From Caulobacterales bacterium (GTDB lineage: Bacteria > Pseudomonadota > Alphaproteobacteria > Caulobacterales > Caulobacteraceae), in contig JAEKKJ010000022.1 of the NCBI GenBank assembly GCA_019510435.1, forward strand, positions 1 through 63,456: a stretch of DNA of 63,456 nucleotides, in the 5' to 3' direction. Below the pieces are notes generated by a model. That model had not been told where the DNA came from and made no database searches. It saw only the letters and a list, made by a program, of their open reading frames with translations. The translations under genes were made by a program, and so were the position numbers. The first letter of the stretch is position 1; each line of letters opens with the position of its first letter. Below are positions 54,843 to 63,456 of the stretch, piece after piece.

Positions 54843-55814
54843 TCACTCCGATCCAGGCGCCGGTTCGAAATTGTGCGCGAACTGATCCGGAGGTGGCGGC
54901 CCCCAGAAAGAGAAGGCGTCGTCGGGCTCATGATCGGACGCGGGCCACTCTTCGCCCGCAGGAACATAATCGATGTCCGCGGAATATTCCGCGAAGCTCT
55001 TCCACGGGTCACGGACGTAGTAGAAATAGTTCGCTCCGAGCAGATGGCGCCCGAGCCCCCATCCGACAGCATGACCCTTTTCGATCATGTGCTGTGAGGC
55101 GAGCCCCACATCGTGGAAGGTCGGCATGTCCCAGCTTGAGTGATGCAGACCGGCATGGCCGGAGCTGATGAGCGCGATCAGATGATGATCTGAGCCATGG
55201 ACGCCGTGCATGAACGCGATGATGTCGCGCGAGCGATCGGACAAGCGTAGGCCGAGAACCTGGCCATAGAACTCGATCGCCGTCGAAATGCTGGTTGTGA
55301 ACACGGCGATGTGGGCGAGGCGACGAGGTTTCGCCACCGGGGCTTCCGCCCTGCGGATCGCGCCGGCCTTGCCAGGCGGTGACGTCGTGGCGCTGAACTC
55401 GGTCTTGCGGTCCGGTGAGGACTTTGCGCAGGCCTTGATCTGGAGGGGGAGTCCGTCGGGCGAGAGGAACCAGATGCCGCCACCGTCTGCCAAGGGCGCG
55501 CACCGCTCGGTCCCGGCCTCGCCAACCCGCCTTTCAAATTCCGGCATGTCCCGCTCGTAGGCGCCAAAGGACAGATAGCGCAGCTTCTTGGCGGGACCCG
55601 TGGTGATCCTGGCCCAGCAATGCGGATTGCCCCAGGTGTACAATTCGAGGCGCTCCTCGACGCGCCTCACCTCCAACCCGAAATCCGAATAGAACCGGGC
55701 GGCCTCATCGAGGTCGGGCACATCGAAGGCGAAATGGTCCAACGAGTGGATCCCGGCCGCGACGTTCGAACCCGTTGCCGTCCTGGGCTCTGCGGCCCCG
55801 CTTCGCTTGAGCAT
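54843..55814 (-). CDS. VOC-family extradiol-type dioxygenase
   Basis: A 323-residue, two-module vicinal-oxygen-chelate protein. The N-terminal module starts IHSLDHFAFDVPDLDEAARF; the second starts LAHIAVFTTSISTAIEFYGQ. Iron ligands are visible as His in LAHIAVF, His in GLHHSSWDM and Glu in SFAEYSAD, the 2-His-1-Glu set of extradiol catechol dioxygenases. The C-terminal part has a Trp/Pro-rich tail. It probably cleaves a catechol ring beside its hydroxyl groups, or is a related isomerase. It is the first gene of its operon, divergent from the thiolase operon. Confidence 0.84.
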   Translation of the reverse strand: MLKRSGAAEPRTATGSNVAAGIHSLDHFAFDVPDLDEAARFYSDFGLEVRRVEERLELYTWGNPHCWARITTGPAKKLRYLSFGAYERDMPEFERRVGEAGTERCAPLADGGGIWFLSPDGLPLQIKACAKSSPDRKTEFSATTSPPGKAGAIRRAEAPVAKPRRLAHIAVFTTSISTAIEFYGQVLGLRLSDRSRDIIAFMHGVHGSDHHLIALISSGHAGLHHSSWDMPTFHDVGLASQHMIEKGHAVGWGLGRHLLGANYFYYVRDPWKSFAEYSADIDYVPAGEEWPASDHEPDDAFSFWGPPPPDQFAHNFEPAPGSE

Positions 55815-55894
55815 TCGCTCTTTCCTCCCATCGCGACAGGCGTGACTGACACGCTGTCATCCTCGCCAGATTGCCGTTCCAAACGGTTGGTGTA

Positions 55895-55918
55895 AACCAC
55901 TGTTCGAAACACTTGGTT
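55895..55918. promoter_or_regulatory. Quasi-palindrome in the divergent promoter region of the aromatic cluster
   Basis: AACCACTGTT and the reverse of AACCAAGTGTTT face each other: outer arms AACCA (55895-55899) and TGGTT (55914-55918), with an inner TGTTCGAAACA that is nearly symmetric. It lies between the VOC gene (minus) and the thiolase gene (plus) and is a reasonable TetR operator candidate. Confidence 0.4.
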
Positions 55919-55953
55919 CAAATACAATGCCGAGTTCGAGACGCGAGGCCTGA

Positions 55954-57198
55954 ATGACGGGACGGGCATATGTCGCAGGCGTGGGCATGACGCCGTTTGG
56001 CCGCCATGCCGATCGGACGATGCGGTCGCTGGCGGCGGAGGCCGTGGCCGCAGCGCTCACCGACGCGGGCGCTGCCGCCTCTGACGTGGAGATCGTCTTT
56101 TTCGCCAACGTGGGGCAGGGCGCGATCGAGGGGCAGCATGCCGTGCGCGGGCAGATCGCGCTGGCTGCCGCCGGGATCGAGGGCGTGCCCGTGGTCAACG
56201 TGGAGAACGCCTGCGCGTCGTCCTCCACGGCGCTGTCCTTGGCGTACGCGCAGGTGGCGCATGGCGCGGTCGACGTGGCGCTCGTCGTCGGCGCCGAGAA
56301 GATGTGCGTGCCGGACCGGGAGCGGATCGCCGCGGTCTTCGACGGGTGCTGGGATGTGGCGCATGCGCCCGAGAACAGCGCGTCGCTGTCGGACGTGGGC
56401 CGCCACCTGATCCCAGAAACCGCCCAGTCCTTGCCGAAGGCTCAAAGCGTTTTCATGGAGATCTATGCGGGCATCGCGCGCTCCCACATGGAGACGTTTG
56501 GCACCACGGTTGAGCAGATCGCGGCCGCAGCCTCCAAAAACCATGGCCACTCCGTCGGCAATCCGCTGTCGCAGTTCCGCCAGGACTTCGACCTCGCGGA
56601 GGTGCTTGGCGGCAGGCCGGTGGCATGGCCGCTGACGGTTCCCATGTGTTCCCCGGTGAGTGACGGCGCCGCGGCGCTGGTCGTGTGTTCGCCTCGCGCC
56701 CTGCAGCGGCTCGGCCGCAATCGGGCCGTACGAATCCTCTCCAGCATCGTTCGCAGCGGGCGCGATCGCCCTCTGGGCGATCATCGCGAGCATGTGTCCC
56801 ATCTTGCGGCCGTCGCCGCGTACGAACAGGCCGGCGTCGAGCCCAAGGACATTTCGGTCGCCGAAGTCCATGACGCCACATCGTTCGCGGAAATCCTGCA
56901 GACCGAGAATCTCATGTTCTGCGGCTTCGGCGACGGCGGCCCGCTTGCGGAGAGCGGCGCCACCCGCATCGGCGGCCGGATTCCGGTGAACCCATCGGGC
57001 GGCCTGGTGTCCAAAGGACATCCGATCGGGGCGACGGGGGCCGCCCAGATTTTCGAACTCGTGACGCAGCTCCGCGACGAGGCCGGCCCGCGGCAGGTCG
57101 AAGGCGCGAGGCTCGCCATCGCCGAAAATGGAGGCGGTTTCCGCTCGGTCGAAGAAGCGGCGGTCTGCATTACCGTGCTGGAAGGACCGCCGTCATGA
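55954..57198 (+). CDS. Thiolase-family protein (SCP-x/lipid-transfer type)
   Basis: A 414-residue thiolase. The nucleophile Cys87 is in NVENACASSSTA, a His is in EVHDATSFAE, and the last block is SKGHPIGATGAAQ. This sequence type, with HDAT rather than the ENEAF of biosynthetic thiolases, fits the SCP-x branch that cleaves branched or sterol-type beta-keto-acyl-CoA. It starts at ATG 55954 and opens a four-gene operon. Its stop overlaps the CoA ligase ATG (ATGA). The role should be the final carbon-carbon cleavage of a ring-derived acyl-CoA. Confidence 0.85.
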   Translation: MTGRAYVAGVGMTPFGRHADRTMRSLAAEAVAAALTDAGAAASDVEIVFFANVGQGAIEGQHAVRGQIALAAAGIEGVPVVNVENACASSSTALSLAYAQVAHGAVDVALVVGAEKMCVPDRERIAAVFDGCWDVAHAPENSASLSDVGRHLIPETAQSLPKAQSVFMEIYAGIARSHMETFGTTVEQIAAAASKNHGHSVGNPLSQFRQDFDLAEVLGGRPVAWPLTVPMCSPVSDGAAALVVCSPRALQRLGRNRAVRILSSIVRSGRDRPLGDHREHVSHLAAVAAYEQAGVEPKDISVAEVHDATSFAEILQTENLMFCGFGDGGPLAESGATRIGGRIPVNPSGGLVSKGHPIGATGAAQIFELVTQLRDEAGPRQVEGARLAIAENGGGFRSVEEAAVCITVLEGPPS

Positions 57199-58745
57199 AC
57201 GTCGCCTTGATGCTCTCGCGCAGTGCATCAATGACGCCGTCGGCGCCGGCATTGGCGCTGGGCCGGGACCTGTTGCTCGACTATGCGGGGCTTTGGCGGC
57301 GGGTGACGATGCTCTCCGAAGGCCTTGGCCGAATGGCGGCGCCTGGCGACCGCGTCGTTCTGGCCATGCAGAACCTTCCCGACTACCTCGTGCTGATGTT
57401 CGCGGCCCTACATCGCGGGCTCGTCATCGTGCCGGTAAACGCCGCGCTCCAGACCCGCGAGATCGAGTATTGTCTTGCGGACAGCGGCGCGGTCGCCTGC
57501 TTCACGGATTCCGGCCACGCCGAGGCCCTCGCCCATTTGCCGGGCAAGGTGGAAACCCTCAGAGCGGTGATCGACGTTGAAAGCGAGGCCTTCCAGGCCC
57601 TCTCAATACCGATCTCGGACCAGACGCCGGTGGAGAGGCGGTCCGAGAATCCGGCCTGGATATTCTATACGAGCGGCACGACCGGGAGGCCCAAGGGCGC
57701 CGTCTTGAGCCATGGGAGCCTGCGGGCGATGGCCATGGCGCAACTCTCCGACTACGGCACGCCGCCGCCGGGAGCTTGCCTTGTTCACCATGCGCCGCTG
57801 TCCCACGCCTCCGGATTGCTGGCGATCCCCTTCGTGGCCAGCGGCGCGCTTCAGGTCATTCCGGAGCCGGAGCATCGCAGCGTCGCAGGGGTTCTTGCGC
57901 TTACCAGCCATTGGGGCGGCGCCTACCTGTTTTCGGCCCCCACGTTTCTGAATCGGCTTGTGGCGGTCGCCTCCGTCAATCCGGCCGATGCGGCCGGCAT
58001 CCGGACGATCTTCTTCGGCGGGGCGCCCATGTATGTCGAAGACCTGAGCCGGGCGCTTGCCGTGCTCGGGCCGCGTCTGGCGCAGATCTACGGCCAGGGC
58101 GAATCTCCGATGACGATCAGTGGCGTCCCGGCGCAGGCCTATGGCTCAGCGACGGGGGACGAGCTGCGCCGGCTGATGGCAAGCGTCGGTTGGGTGCGGT
58201 CCGGCGTCGAGCTCGCCATTCTGGACGAGGCCGGGGAACGCTCTCCCCCTGGGAAGCCGGGGATGGTCGCCGTGCGCGGCGATGTCGTGATGAGCGAATA
58301 TTGGAATATGGCCGAGGCGACCGCCAGCACCCTGGTGGGCGGATGGCTGCACACCGGCGACATCGGGATCTTCGACGACAGCGGGCTGCTGTCGCTGGTC
58401 GACCGCGCCAAGGAAGTCATCATCAGCGGCGGGCTGAACATCTATCCACGGGAAGTGGAGGAGGTGCTCCTTTCGCATCCCGATGTCGCCGAGGTTTCGG
58501 TTGTCGGCTTGCCGGACGCGGAGTGGGGAGAGATCACCGTCGCGGCTGTGGTCGCTCGTGCGGGACGTACGATCGACACCCAGGATTTGGACGCGCTTTG
58601 TCTCGACAACATCGCGCGTTTCAAGCGGCCGAAGAAATACTTCGTCGTGGATGAACTTCCCAAGAGCGCATACGGCAAAATATTGAAGAAAGACATTAGG
58701 TCGACGCTTATCGGCAAGCGCCTTCCCAATGCTGTCGCAGGATGA
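57195..58745 (+). CDS. AMP-dependent acyl-CoA synthetase
   Basis: A 516-residue acyl-CoA ligase. WIFYTSGTTGRPKGAVLSHG is the phosphate loop (about 150-170), IYGQGESPM the A5 region, and GWLHTGDIG plus IISGGLNIYPREVEEVLL the hinge and C-terminal blocks; PKSAYGKILKKD carries the catalytic Lys. It should activate an aromatic or steroid-like carboxylic acid to its CoA ester. Translation is coupled at both ends: ATG in the thiolase stop, and TGA overlapping the Rieske ATG at 58742. Confidence 0.88.
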   Translation: MNVALMLSRSASMTPSAPALALGRDLLLDYAGLWRRVTMLSEGLGRMAAPGDRVVLAMQNLPDYLVLMFAALHRGLVIVPVNAALQTREIEYCLADSGAVACFTDSGHAEALAHLPGKVETLRAVIDVESEAFQALSIPISDQTPVERRSENPAWIFYTSGTTGRPKGAVLSHGSLRAMAMAQLSDYGTPPPGACLVHHAPLSHASGLLAIPFVASGALQVIPEPEHRSVAGVLALTSHWGGAYLFSAPTFLNRLVAVASVNPADAAGIRTIFFGGAPMYVEDLSRALAVLGPRLAQIYGQGESPMTISGVPAQAYGSATGDELRRLMASVGWVRSGVELAILDEAGERSPPGKPGMVAVRGDVVMSEYWNMAEATASTLVGGWLHTGDIGIFDDSGLLSLVDRAKEVIISGGLNIYPREVEEVLLSHPDVAEVSVVGLPDAEWGEITVAAVVARAGRTIDTQDLDALCLDNIARFKRPKKYFVVDELPKSAYGKILKKDIRSTLIGKRLPNAVAG

Positions 58746-60136
58746 ATACGATGATCTTTGAAAAGGCGCCAGGTTCGGCCAAACAGGTTGCGGACGAGCT
58801 TGTTCGGGAGAAAACCCGAGAAGTTTCGATGCGGGTCATGAGCGACCCGGACGTGTATGCCCTCGAGATGGAGACCATATTCCAGAAGAAATGGATCCTG
58901 CTCGGCCATGAAAGCGAAATTCCGAACGTCGGGGATTTCGTGACGCGGAGACTTGGCGGCGACCCGGTGATTGTCGCTCGAGCTTCCGGCGGCGATGTGC
59001 ACGTATCCCTGAATGTTTGCCCGCACCGCGGGATGCGCGTCTGCGCCCTCGATTCGGGAAACGCCCCGATGCACCGGTGCATCTACCATGGTTGGGCGTT
59101 CAGGCCGGATGGCAGCTTCTTCGGCGCGCCGGTCGAACGCGAGCAGATGCATGGTGAAATCTACGAGAAATCCGAACTCGGTCTGAAGAAAGCCAAGGTG
59201 CACATCTACGGCGGCATGATCTTCGGTACGTGGAACGAAGATCCGGAGCCGTTCGACGAATTTCTCGGAGACATGAAGTACTACCTGGACACCCTGTTCT
59301 GCAGAACCGACCGCGGGGTGGAGGTGCTCGGACCGCCGCAGCGGCTCCGGATCCGAGCCAACTGGAAGGGGCCGGGGGAGCAGGCCACAGGCGATGGGTT
59401 CCATACCCTGACGCTTCACCGCTCGCTCATGGAAGTCGGTCAAATGGGCGGATCAGGCGATTCGATCTATGACAGTGCTCCGTCGATGTATGGTCAGAAC
59501 GTCAGTACCGACCAGGGGCACGGTGGGCGCTGTATCCCACCCGAGACAATATTCGCGACGGTTATCGGCAGCGATATCGGCAAATATTCCTGGGAAGAGC
59601 GGTTGAACTTGCTCCCGCCGCCGGGGGTCACGCCGAGCATGATTCCCGAACTGCACCGCCACCTGGACAAGGGGCAGATCGAACTGCTCGCCAGATCTCC
59701 CTTGCAGGCAGGCGGCCTGTTTCCGAACGCCAGCTTCCTCTTCCTGTATGCGCCGGATGTCACGGGCCAGTTCGTCGGACTGCTCGCCTTGCATCTGTTC
59801 CAGCCGCTCGGCCCGGAAGAGATGGAGTTCTACACTTGGTTCTTTGCTGAAAAAGATGCGCCGGAGGACATGAAGCAACGGATGCGCGCCGTTGGGGTCC
59901 AGGCTATCGGCTCGTCGGGACTCATCGAACAGGATGACACCGAAACCTGGTCGCTGATGACTCAGGCTTCCAAGGGGTTCATGGGCGCCCAAGGCACGAT
60001 GAAATACCAGGCGATTACTGGCGAGCACACAAAGCCGGCCGATTGGCCCGGTCCTGGTCATGTCTATGACGGTTTTACCAAAGACGACACGCAGTGGAAC
60101 TGGTGGCTCGCCTACAAGAACGCGCTCGTTCTCTGA
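58742..60136 (+). CDS. Rieske oxygenase, large subunit
   Basis: A 464-residue oxygenase. The Rieske [2Fe-2S] ligands are in CPHRGM and CIYHGWAF. The mononuclear iron site is ATGDGFHTLTLH, matching D-x2-H-x4-H of ring-hydroxylating dioxygenases, with a downstream acidic ligand. Length fits the alpha subunit of biphenyl- or naphthalene-type systems. No beta subunit, ferredoxin or reductase gene follows; the next gene is a flavoprotein. Operon order (thiolase, ligase, oxygenase) suggests hydroxylation of an aromatic acid or its CoA ester. ATG 58742 overlaps the ligase TGA. Confidence 0.87.
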   Translation: MNTMIFEKAPGSAKQVADELVREKTREVSMRVMSDPDVYALEMETIFQKKWILLGHESEIPNVGDFVTRRLGGDPVIVARASGGDVHVSLNVCPHRGMRVCALDSGNAPMHRCIYHGWAFRPDGSFFGAPVEREQMHGEIYEKSELGLKKAKVHIYGGMIFGTWNEDPEPFDEFLGDMKYYLDTLFCRTDRGVEVLGPPQRLRIRANWKGPGEQATGDGFHTLTLHRSLMEVGQMGGSGDSIYDSAPSMYGQNVSTDQGHGGRCIPPETIFATVIGSDIGKYSWEERLNLLPPPGVTPSMIPELHRHLDKGQIELLARSPLQAGGLFPNASFLFLYAPDVTGQFVGLLALHLFQPLGPEEMEFYTWFFAEKDAPEDMKQRMRAVGVQAIGSSGLIEQDDTETWSLMTQASKGFMGAQGTMKYQAITGEHTKPADWPGPGHVYDGFTKDDTQWNWWLAYKNALVL

Positions 60137-60207
60137 ATTGCCGACGATTGCACCGCTAGACGGTTGGAGGGCCGCTGGTCCCTCGCCGCGAACAGGAGCG
60201 ACTCTAG

Positions 60208-61437
60208 ATGGTTACGACCTTGAAGCGACCGGCCGCAGATCCCGACCTGGGGTTCGGCGATGACCAACTGCCGGAAGTCCTGCGATGCCTGCGCGAAGCC
60301 GCGCCGCTCATTCGCGAGCAGGCCCCGCTTGGGGAGCAGGACCGCACGCCGACGGAGAAGGTGATCGCGATCTTTGACGAGCTCCGTCTGTGGGGGATCA
60401 TGATCCCGCGCCGGTGGGGCGGCCGGGGGATGTCCACCACGGCGATGTTCGAGATCACGCGGGAAATCGGCCGAGCGGACATGTCTGCCGCCTGGGTGGT
60501 GCAGATCCTCAACGGCACCGGCTGGGTCGCCAGCCTTACATCCGATGAGATCCAGGAGGAGGTCTTTGCGGCGGGCATTCCCCGGGTTTCGAGCGGGGCG
60601 ACCCCGCCGGGCGTGGCTGTTCCCGTCGATGGCGGCTACATCGTGAACGGCGCCTGGCCCTACAGCTCCGGCAGCCGGCAGGCCACCTGGGGGCAGTACG
60701 GCGTCGCCATTCGATCCGAGGACGGAACCCTACAGCACGGCAACTTCGTCTATCTCAGGCGCTCCGACTTCGAGATCGAAAACACCTGGTATACGGCGGG
60801 CCTCCAGGGCACCGGATCCGATACCGCCGTGGCGAAAGACGCGTTCGTGCCCAAGCACAGATTGGTGCCGGTCGAGAAATCGTTTGAGTCCAGGGATCCC
60901 GACCGCCGCCATTTCGGGGCGCCATCGGACTACTGGCCGGTCGCGACGCTGATCCGGTCCACCTCCGCAGGAATGTTCGTCGGCGCCGCCGAGGCGATGC
61001 TGGAGATGCTGAAGGCGCAGGTGGCCGTCAAACCCGTCGTGACCACGATCCATAGTCCAGCCTCGAGTTCGCAGGTTATCCAACTGGAGATTGGCGCGGC
61101 GGCGGCGAAGATTTCTGCGGCGCGCCAGACCCTGCTCGGTGCGACGGCGCTTCTGGACGCGGCCGCGCTCGAACGGCGCGTTCCCAGCCTGGACGAGCGG
61201 GCGAGGCTGAAGGGCGAGCATGCGGTGGCGTTCGAGTTGATCAGCGCCGCCGTCGAGAAGATGATGCACCTGGCCGGCAGCTCGGCCTTCATGACCAAGA
61301 ACGACCTGCAGCGCTTCTGGCGCGATATCGGCGTCGGCACGCGGCACATCGCCTTCTTGCCCCATCTCGGATACGAGGTTTACGGACGCTCCCTGCTGGG
61401 CATCGTCCCGAACATCATTCCGCCCGGCGTGTATTGA
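60208..61437 (+). CDS. Acyl-CoA-dehydrogenase-fold flavin monooxygenase (group D-like)
   Basis: A 409-residue flavoprotein. It has the N-terminal helical domain and a central beta-barrel of acyl-CoA dehydrogenases (GIMIPRRWGGRGMSTTAMFE, YIVNGAWPYSSGSRQATWG, TWYTAGLQGTGSDTAV), while the typical catalytic Glu region is replaced, as in the monooxygenases of the HsaA / p-hydroxyphenylacetate hydroxylase type. Such enzymes hydroxylate phenols using reduced FMN from a partner reductase. No reductase gene is seen here. It starts at ATG 60208, 71 bases after the Rieske gene and 11 bases before the TetR start at 61449. It probably makes the catechol that the VOC dioxygenase then cleaves. Confidence 0.8.
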   Translation: MVTTLKRPAADPDLGFGDDQLPEVLRCLREAAPLIREQAPLGEQDRTPTEKVIAIFDELRLWGIMIPRRWGGRGMSTTAMFEITREIGRADMSAAWVVQILNGTGWVASLTSDEIQEEVFAAGIPRVSSGATPPGVAVPVDGGYIVNGAWPYSSGSRQATWGQYGVAIRSEDGTLQHGNFVYLRRSDFEIENTWYTAGLQGTGSDTAVAKDAFVPKHRLVPVEKSFESRDPDRRHFGAPSDYWPVATLIRSTSAGMFVGAAEAMLEMLKAQVAVKPVVTTIHSPASSSQVIQLEIGAAAAKISAARQTLLGATALLDAAALERRVPSLDERARLKGEHAVAFELISAAVEKMMHLAGSSAFMTKNDLQRFWRDIGVGTRHIAFLPHLGYEVYGRSLLGIVPNIIPPGVY

Positions 61438-61448
61438 GGGGTCATCGC

Positions 61449-62144
61449 GTGCCAACCGTCCGCGCTCGACGCGTAAAGACCAGCGCGACGCCGCAACTTC
61501 TCCTCGAGACCGCAGGGGAGGTGTTCGCCGCGGTGGGGTTCGAGGGCGCGAGCGGCCGGGACATCTGTGAGCGGGCCGGCGTCAGTTCCGCAGCCATCAA
61601 CTACTATTTCGGGGGCATCGAGGGACTGCACGAAGCGGTCGTCGCGGAGGCGATCGAACGCGTTGTCGGACTGGCGCCGGTGCTTGATCTGATCGGCAGC
61701 GGCGATGCGGCCGAACAGCGCCTGATAAGCTTGTTCCAGTTCCTCGTTGAGACGGCGCTCGAGAACGCCGGGGCGGCGGGCTGGCCCATGAAGGTCCTGA
61801 CCCAGGAGGCGCTTCGGACCTCCGATCACCTTGACGCCCTGCGCGACTCTCACCTCGTCCCACAACTCCGCATTGTACGCGCTTTGCTGGCCGAATTCAT
61901 GGAGTTGCCGGAAGATCACGGGGCCGTCACAGACGCCTGCGTGGCCTATCTTTCAGTCAGCATCATGTTGCACATGGCTGACCACAAAGCCCTTGAGAGC
62001 GCTTTTCCTCCACGTCCGCACGGCGATCAGACCAAACAGGCAGTCGTTGGACACCTCACGGAGTTCATGCTGGGCGGCGTCAAGCGATTGGCGGATCTGG
62101 CGAAGTCACACCAAGACGCTGCTTCTGGCCCGCCCGATAAATAG
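61449..62144 (+). CDS. TetR-family transcriptional regulator (CerR/ TetR_C type) after the flavin monooxygenase
   Basis: A 231-residue regulator. HTH at about 12-60: PQLLLETAGEVFAAVGFEGA, then SGRDICERAGVSSAAINYYFG, with Asn-Tyr-Tyr-Phe typical of one TetR branch. The C-terminal domain is helical. I chose GTG 61449, which has GAGGGG 7 bases upstream; a TTG at 61434 inside the previous stop is possible. It ends the thiolase-to-monooxygenase operon, so this cluster carries two TetR regulators. The two may sense different steps. Confidence 0.86.
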   Translation: MPTVRARRVKTSATPQLLLETAGEVFAAVGFEGASGRDICERAGVSSAAINYYFGGIEGLHEAVVAEAIERVVGLAPVLDLIGSGDAAEQRLISLFQFLVETALENAGAAGWPMKVLTQEALRTSDHLDALRDSHLVPQLRIVRALLAEFMELPEDHGAVTDACVAYLSVSIMLHMADHKALESAFPPRPHGDQTKQAVVGHLTEFMLGGVKRLADLAKSHQDAASGPPDK

Positions 62145-62462
62145 TACGCCAGTCGATTGGCCATTCAAGTCAGTGGCCTTCCAGATTAGACGACCGGAAA
62201 ATCGCGGCCTCGTTGGAGGGCCGTCGCCTCAGCATTTGCGACAGCGCGGACAGGATTGTCGTCGTCGGCGCCCCGGCGCCTAGCTCGGAAGCAGGCGCTG
62301 CGCAGCCGGCGGGGCCACCAGTCCTATCGCACGGCAGGTTCTCCAGCGGCCTGGATGAGATCATCAGTTGATGAGTGGATCAGGATCGACGCGTCAGCCC
62401 GCCGGCAACGCGAGCGTTGATTAAGAAACTTCAGGATAAAAAAGCGGCGGGGGAGGAAAAAT
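62145..62462. other. Intergenic region before a TonB receptor
   Basis: About 318 bases with no supported gene. TCATCA-GT-TGATGA (62361-62374) is a perfect 6+2+6 palindrome about 90 bases before the receptor start, a possible operator for the upstream TetR. GGGGGAGG lies a few bases before ATG 62463. Confidence 0.5.
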
Positions 62463-63456
62463 ATGAAGACGAACTTCATTCGAGCGATTTTGCTATGTGG
62501 CAGCGCGATGACTGTTGCGTGCCCCGCGATCGCGCAAGCTCGAGAACCCGCAGAGGCAGCCAGCCAGGCGGCGCCGAGGGCCGATAGCGCTGTGATCGGC
62601 GAGGTCGTGGTCACGGCCCGTCGCCGTGACGAGCGGCTTCAGGATGTTCCCGTCTCAGTGACCGCGCTTTCTGCGGAGGCCCTCGAACGCAGCAGCGTGC
62701 AAGAGCTTCGAAGCATCGGTGTGCTTAGCCCGGGATTGACCTTCACAAACGAAGGCGGCGGGGGCAACGCCACCCTGTCGCTGCGTGGCATCGGCCAGAT
62801 CCCACTGGGCGAGGGCACGCCCGGGGTGGTGATCTATGTCAACAACATGGCCTTGCCGCCCGATGGGTCGAACGTTCCGACCTACGACATTGCCTCGATT
62901 CAGGTGCTGAAGGGGCCGCAGGGCACGCTGTTCGGCAAGAACACGCTCGGTGGCGCTGTGCTCGTCAGTTCCAAGGCGCCGGACTACCACTTCGGCGGCT
63001 ATGTCGAAGGCACGTACGGCCGCTTCGACTATCGCGAGATTCAAGGCGCGGTAAACATTCCGCTCGTCGAAGATAAGGTTGCGCTGCGCATTGCTGGCCA
63101 AATCCGCCGGCAGGACCCACGCACAGGGTCATTCGACGGCGGGCCCGGCTTCGACAACATCCATCAAGATGGGGTGCGTGTCTCGCTGCTGGTGGAACCC
63201 GTCGAGGGACTAAAAAGCACAACGATCGCTGAATATTACAAGCGGCATGAACGTTTCGCCGGCACCTACCTGATACGCCAGAATTTCCCGTTCGGCGTCT
63301 TTTTTGGTCCGGCGCTCGGGCCGATTCTCGACGCGCAGGTCGCGCCGGAAGTCGCCAAGCAGCATGCAAATCCGCGGAGCTCCTATGACGGCGGCGTCAA
63401 TGGCGGTTCAGGATACACCAGGTCCAAGTCGATAACCAACGACACCATTTACAAGC
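62463..63456 (+). CDS. TonB-dependent receptor (3' end beyond the window)
   Basis: The frame runs to the last base without a stop, so only the first 331 residues are seen. Signal peptide MKTNFIRAILLCGSAMTVAC..AQA (about 1-25), a TonB-box-like VIGEVVVTARRRDERLQDVP, plug domain with LRGIGQIPLGEGTPGVVIYV and IQVLKGPQGTLFGKNTLGGA, then the first barrel strands. GGGGGAGG precedes ATG 62463. It follows the aromatic-acid cluster and its TetR gene on the same strand, so it may import the substrate of that cluster. A phenylalanine/steroid-type ligand is only a guess. Confidence 0.88.
   Translation, partial: MKTNFIRAILLCGSAMTVACPAIAQAREPAEAASQAAPRADSAVIGEVVVTARRRDERLQDVPVSVTALSAEALERSSVQELRSIGVLSPGLTFTNEGGGGNATLSLRGIGQIPLGEGTPGVVIYVNNMALPPDGSNVPTYDIASIQVLKGPQGTLFGKNTLGGAVLVSSKAPDYHFGGYVEGTYGRFDYREIQGAVNIPLVEDKVALRIAGQIRRQDPRTGSFDGGPGFDNIHQDGVRVSLLVEPVEGLKSTTIAEYYKRHERFAGTYLIRQNFPFGVFFGPALGPILDAQVAPEVAKQHANPRSSYDGGVNGGSGYTRSKSITNDTIYK

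Noticed and set aside
29412..63456. Second copy of the tRNA-Lys 3' end as an att site
   Set aside because: None was seen in the window, so an integration event cannot be claimed.

Overview
The window is GC-rich DNA from an alphaproteobacterium, most likely a member of the Caulobacteraceae (Caulobacter or Phenylobacterium type). The main evidence is a Caulobacter-type sphingolipid locus at 16391-26811, several TonB-dependent receptors with IEELVVTAQKR-like N-termini, a tandem-HAMP hybrid kinase and a SWIB-domain protein. It was read by eye only, so family names rest on motifs and not on database searches.

Layout. 1-5656: two adjacent hybrid histidine kinases, the first cut by the window start. 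5660-8123: small hypothetical proteins, an XRE regulator and an exported M20 metallopeptidase. 8144-15883: a TonB receptor divergent from a regulator made of two fused TetR units, a beta-lactamase-fold hydrolase, an acyl-CoA synthetase, an Lrp regulator and a dienelactone-hydrolase-like protein that seems to lack its catalytic residues. 16000-16260: a SWIB protein.

16391-26811 is a sphingolipid locus. It holds a fatty acyl-AMP ligase, acyl carrier protein, serine palmitoyltransferase, a CerR-type reductase and a candidate bacterial ceramide synthase. It also holds LptF/LptG-like permeases, a nucleotidyltransferase, and a divergent pair formed by a lipid kinase and a Tam41-like protein, probably for the ceramide phosphoglycerate head group. 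Many junctions are 4-nt start/stop overlaps, and cerR appears to start at CTG behind a perfect Shine-Dalgarno sequence. A caspase-like protease with a convergent exported partner and tRNA-Lys(CTT) follow.

29707-48686 is the most interesting part: a peptide and amino-acid island. It encodes a TonB receptor, two membrane-anchored serine hydrolases, a membrane M28 aminopeptidase, a POT-like transporter, an MFS transporter, a Rieske oxygenase, a dipeptide epimerase, two PLP lyases, an ornithine-cyclodeaminase-family enzyme, a Gdx-type SMR exporter and one TetR regulator. Six AT-rich inverted repeats of form GCTAA-N5-TTAGC (four perfect, two with one mismatch) lie upstream of all seven apparent transcription units, including the tetR gene. 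I read this as a self-contained TetR regulon for uptake and breakdown of an unusual peptide or amino-acid derivative; the substrate is unknown.

49040-52281: a LysR regulator divergent from an azoreductase, NAD(P)-binding protein and pirin operon. 52282-53295 holds no convincing gene. 53296-62144: two divergent operons (SDR, TetR, extradiol-type VOC protein; thiolase, CoA ligase, Rieske oxygenase, flavin monooxygenase, TetR) that look like breakdown of an aromatic or polycyclic acid. The window ends inside another TonB receptor (62463 onward).
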